A stretch of DNA of 64,000 nucleotides from Paraburkholderia silvatlantica. GTDB lineage: Bacteria > Pseudomonadota > Gammaproteobacteria > Burkholderiales > Burkholderiaceae. Where the stretch lies: NCBI RefSeq assembly GCF_003096715.1, contig NZ_QEOL01000022.1:62001-126000 (forward strand). The letters are read 5' to 3'. The translations under genes and the position numbers were made by a program. This document shows, piece by piece, positions 61,393-64,000 of the stretch; position 1 is the stretch's first letter, and each line of letters begins with the position of its first letter. Below the pieces are notes generated by a model. That model was not told the DNA's origin, did no database searches, and was given only the letters and a program-made list of their open reading frames with translations.

Positions 61393-64000
61393 TTTCCCTG
61401 GTTTGGGTAGAAGGCGCCTGCGTGCCCGAGGGTTTTGCGTGGGTAAAGCCAACCTCGTCGCGTTGCCTCACGCGGCGACGCTGCAGGAGCAACCAGGCTG
61501 CGGGAATGACGATCATCGAGAGGATGGGTGCAGTGACCATCCCGCCAACCATTGGCGCGGCGATCCGCTGCATCACCTCCGAGCCGGCACCGTGTCCGAC
61601 CATGACAGGAATCAGGCCGGCAAGGACCACCGCCACCGTCATGGCCTTCGGCCGCACACGCAAGACCGCACCTTCGCGAATTGCGTCGAGCAGCGCGGCC
61701 TCAGTCATTGGCTCACCAGGCTCGAGCCGCCGGTCGAGTGCGCCCTTCAGGTACAGCAGCATGACGACACCGAACTCGGCGGCAACACCCGCGAGCGCGA
61801 TGAAGCCGACCGACGTTGCGACGGACACCGCATGGCCCAGTATCCAGACGAGCCAGAACCCGCCGACAAGCGCGAACGGCACTGTCGACATGAGCAGAAG
61901 CGCATCGGCAACCGAGTTAAAGGTCATGAACAGCAGCACGAAGATGACGACAAGCGTCACAGGAATGACCGTGCGCAACTTCGCCGCTGCACGTTCGAGA
62001 TACTCGAACTGCCCTGACCACGCAATCGAATATCCGGGCGGCAGTTGCACCTTCCCGGCGACGGCCTGTTGCATCGCCTTGACCGCCGATTCCAGGTCCA
62101 CGTTGCGGATATCGACGTAGACGTAGCCCGAAAGCCGCGCGTTTTCGCTTCGAATCATCGGCGGTCCATCGGAGATCCGGATATCCGCCACGTCGCCGAG
62201 CTGGATCTGTCCCCCCCGGTCGGTCAACACGGGAAGCTGTCGCAGCTTTTCGAGCGAGTCGCGGACTTCGCGCGGATAGCGGATGTTGATGGGGAAGCGC
62301 TCGCGCCCTGCAATGACTTCGCCAATGTTGTCGCCGCCCACGGCCGTCGAAACCACCGACTGGATATCCCCGACGGAAAGGCCATAACGCGCCGCTGCCT
62401 GCCGGTTGATGTCGACGTCGATGTATCGCCCGCCATTCAGCCTTTCTGCAAGCGCTGAGGTTACGCCCGGAACCTCCTTCACTGCCGCCTCGATCTGCCC
62501 GGCCACCTTGTCGATTTCATTCAGGTCAGGCCCGGAGATCTTCACGCCGACCGGCGTTTTGATGCCCGTGGACAGCATATCCGGGCGGTTGCGGATAGGC
62601 GGCACCCAAACGTTCGACAACCCGGGCACCTTCACGGTCTTGTCGAGCTCATCGACCAGCTTCTCGGGCGTCATACCGGGACGCCACTGGCTGCGCGGCT
62701 TGAACTGGATGGTGGTTTCGAACATCTCGAGCGGTGCCGGGTCAGTCGCCGTGTCGGCGCGGCCCGACTTGCCGAACACGGTCGCAACCTCGGGCACGGA
62801 CTTGATGAGCCGGTCGGTCTGCTGCAAAAGCTCGGACGCCTTGTCTGCCGAAATGCCGGGAAGCGCCGTTGGCATGTATAGCAAGTCTCCTTCGTCGAGC
62901 GGCGGCATGAACTCGCCGCCGAGGCGCGAGAGCGGAATGGCGGTCAGCAGGAGCGCAACCCCAGCAAGCCCAATGGCGACCCACGGGCGGCGCAGTGCGG
63001 CTTCGAGCACCGGCCGGTACAGGCGAATGAGCATGCGATTGATGGGGCTTGAATTCTCATGCGGGATGCGTCCGCGAATCAGATACCCCATCAGTACCGG
63101 CACCAGCGTGATCGACAGGCCGGCAGCCGCTGCAATGGTGTAAGTCTTCGTGAAGGCGAGTGGCGAGAAGAGCTTGCCTTCCTGCCCCTCCAGCGAAAAT
63201 ACCGGGATGAACGACAGCGTGATGATGAGCAGCGAGAAGAACAGTGCCGGTCCGACTTCCGCCGCCGACGTCGCGATGCGTTCCCAACGCTGCGCCGTCG
63301 TCATGGGCCTGCCGGGATGCTCGTGCTCGTACGCTTCGAGATGCTTGTGGGCGTTCTCTATCATCACGATGGCCGCATCGATCATCGCGCCGATGGCAAT
63401 GGCGATACCGCCGAGCGACATCAGATTCGCATTCACACCCTGATAGCGCATGACGATGAAGGCGGCCAGCACGCCGAGCGGCAGTGACAGGATGGCCACG
63501 AACGCGCTGCGCAGGTGAAAGAGGAACACGGCACAGACCAGCCCGACGATGATGAACTCCTCGATGAGCTTGTCCTTCAGGTTGTCCACCGCGCGCTCGA
63601 TGAGCTGGGAACGGTCGTATGTCGTGACGACCTCGACCCCCGCAGGCAGCGACCGCTTCAGGTCAGCGAGCTTTGCCTTGACCGCGTCGATGGTCGTCAG
63701 CGCGTTTTTGCCTGAACGCATGACGATGACACCGCCCGCGACTTCGCCCTCCCCGTTCAACTCGGCAATCCCCCGGCGCATCTCCGGTCCGATCTGGATG
63801 CGGGCGACATCGCCTAGCAGAACAGGCGTACCGGCATCGTTCGTGCGAAGAACGACATGGCGAAAATCATCGAGCGAACGCAGGTAGCCCGACGAGCGGA
63901 CCATGTACTCCGATTCCGCCAGTTCGACCACTGATCCGCCGGACTCCTGGTTCGCCTTGCCAAGGGCATCCGCTACGATGGCCTGGGTGATGCCGTATGC
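61385..64000 (-). CDS. cusA: CusA/SilA heavy-metal efflux RND pump (N-terminus beyond window)
   Basis: Inner-membrane heavy-metal efflux (HME-RND) protein, frame open to the right edge (872 codons visible of about 1040). Conserved parts: FLFHLRSAFVAILSLPLG, then AIGAMIDAAIVMIENAH in helix 4 with the proton-relay acid, GGEFMPPLDEGDLLYMP, GRADTATDPAPLEM, and VGFIALAGVAAEFGVVML. The substrate is probably Cu(I)/Ag(I) or Co/Zn/Cd; it cannot be decided here. The C-terminus is a short hydrophilic tail. The gene continues beyond 64000, and the cusF remnant follows its stop. Confidence 0.95.
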   Translation of the reverse strand, partial: AYGITQAIVADALGKANQESGGSVVELAESEYMVRSSGYLRSLDDFRHVVLRTNDAGTPVLLGDVARIQIGPEMRRGIAELNGEGEVAGGVIVMRSGKNALTTIDAVKAKLADLKRSLPAGVEVVTTYDRSQLIERAVDNLKDKLIEEFIIVGLVCAVFLFHLRSAFVAILSLPLGVLAAFIVMRYQGVNANLMSLGGIAIAIGAMIDAAIVMIENAHKHLEAYEHEHPGRPMTTAQRWERIATSAAEVGPALFFSLLIITLSFIPVFSLEGQEGKLFSPLAFTKTYTIAAAAGLSITLVPVLMGYLIRGRIPHENSSPINRMLIRLYRPVLEAALRRPWVAIGLAGVALLLTAIPLSRLGGEFMPPLDEGDLLYMPTALPGISADKASELLQQTDRLIKSVPEVATVFGKSGRADTATDPAPLEMFETTIQFKPRSQWRPGMTPEKLVDELDKTVKVPGLSNVWVPPIRNRPDMLSTGIKTPVGVKISGPDLNEIDKVAGQIEAAVKEVPGVTSALAERLNGGRYIDVDINRQAAARYGLSVGDIQSVVSTAVGGDNIGEVIAGRERFPINIRYPREVRDSLEKLRQLPVLTDRGGQIQLGDVADIRISDGPPMIRSENARLSGYVYVDIRNVDLESAVKAMQQAVAGKVQLPPGYSIAWSGQFEYLERAAAKLRTVIPVTLVVIFVLLFMTFNSVADALLLMSTVPFALVGGFWLVWILGHAVSVATSVGFIALAGVAAEFGVVMLLYLKGALDRRLEPGEPMTEAALLDAIREGAVLRVRPKAMTVAVVLAGLIPVMVGHGAGSEVMQRIAAPMVGGMVTAPILSMIVIPAAWLLLQRRRVRQRDEVGFTHAKPSGTQAPSTQTRETQ

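Noticed and set aside
1..64000. CRISPR arrays, tRNA, rRNA, intact insertion sequences, integrases
   Set aside because: I looked for spaced repeats, tRNA-like ends and transposase or integrase motifs and found none; the tandem repeats present have only two or three copies and no spacers.

Overview
The window is a 64 kb piece of a GC-rich chromosome, most likely from Burkholderiaceae (Paraburkholderia, Caballeronia or Burkholderia). This is inferred from base composition, the Burkholderia-type porin, the many LysR regulators with short-chain dehydrogenase (SDR) partners, and the ArsR-AHSA1 pair. No rRNA, tRNA, CRISPR array, intact insertion sequence or phage gene was seen. Both edges cut genes: a periplasmic trehalase on the left and a CusA-type metal efflux pump on the right.

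Layout. 0-8 kb holds trehalase, transketolase and a run of small stress or envelope genes (DUF1488, DUF1328, BON, CBS, CPA1 antiporter, PRC-barrel). 8-15.6 kb is patchy: a SnoaL-like gene with no clear start, a sulfotransferase, an ArsR-AHSA1 operon with a readable promoter and operator, a reductase-like gene, an alpha/beta hydrolase and pirin. Mixed among these are gene remnants: part of a sigma-54 activator, a secreted protein without its N-terminus, and an AraC gene and a hydrolase that have both lost their 5' ends at one junction. 15.7-22.5 kb has a porin, an isochorismatase-like hydrolase, a LysR gene, and a three-gene set (FAH hydrolase, FAD hydroxylase, VOC dioxygenase) that looks like an aromatic ring-hydroxylation and cleavage pathway.

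22.6-52.6 kb is dominated by ten SDR genes. They sit with alpha/beta hydrolases, MFS exporters, NTF2-like proteins, a GST, an Old Yellow Enzyme, a quinone reductase and an LLM flavin monooxygenase, and are controlled by TetR, LysR, AraC and a winged-helix/STAND ATPase. Several modules are paralogous copies of one another. 52.6-61.2 kb has a Cache-domain protein, small DUF1330 and SnoaL-like proteins, a LysR gene, a GNAT acetyltransferase, and an HxlR gene divergent from an NmrA-membrane protein-hydrolase operon. The right end is cusA with a leftover piece of cusF.

The best signals are regulatory. (1) Three minus-strand operons (starts near 32807, 36758 and 42558) share a 42-nt element with a T-N11-A palindrome, each centred exactly 54.5 bp from a -10-like hexamer. 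One copy lies beside the LysR gene at 36907, which suggests one regulator for all three. (2) A second 29-nt element precedes the Old Yellow Enzyme and quinone reductase genes, again at a constant distance (55.5 bp) from a -10-like hexamer. A related box lies between the LysR gene at 47605-48504 and the hydrolase at 48685. (3) A perfect 45-bp palindrome overlaps two divergent promoters between nmrA and hxlR, and a second copy of its core lies 105 bp away. (4) Twin palindromes 30 bp apart lie between an SDR gene and its TetR regulator. I saw no clearly new enzyme system. The possible novelty is a set of LysR-controlled, electrophile- or quinone-detoxification-like modules that have been duplicated and rewired. 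That function is inferred from the gene families only.
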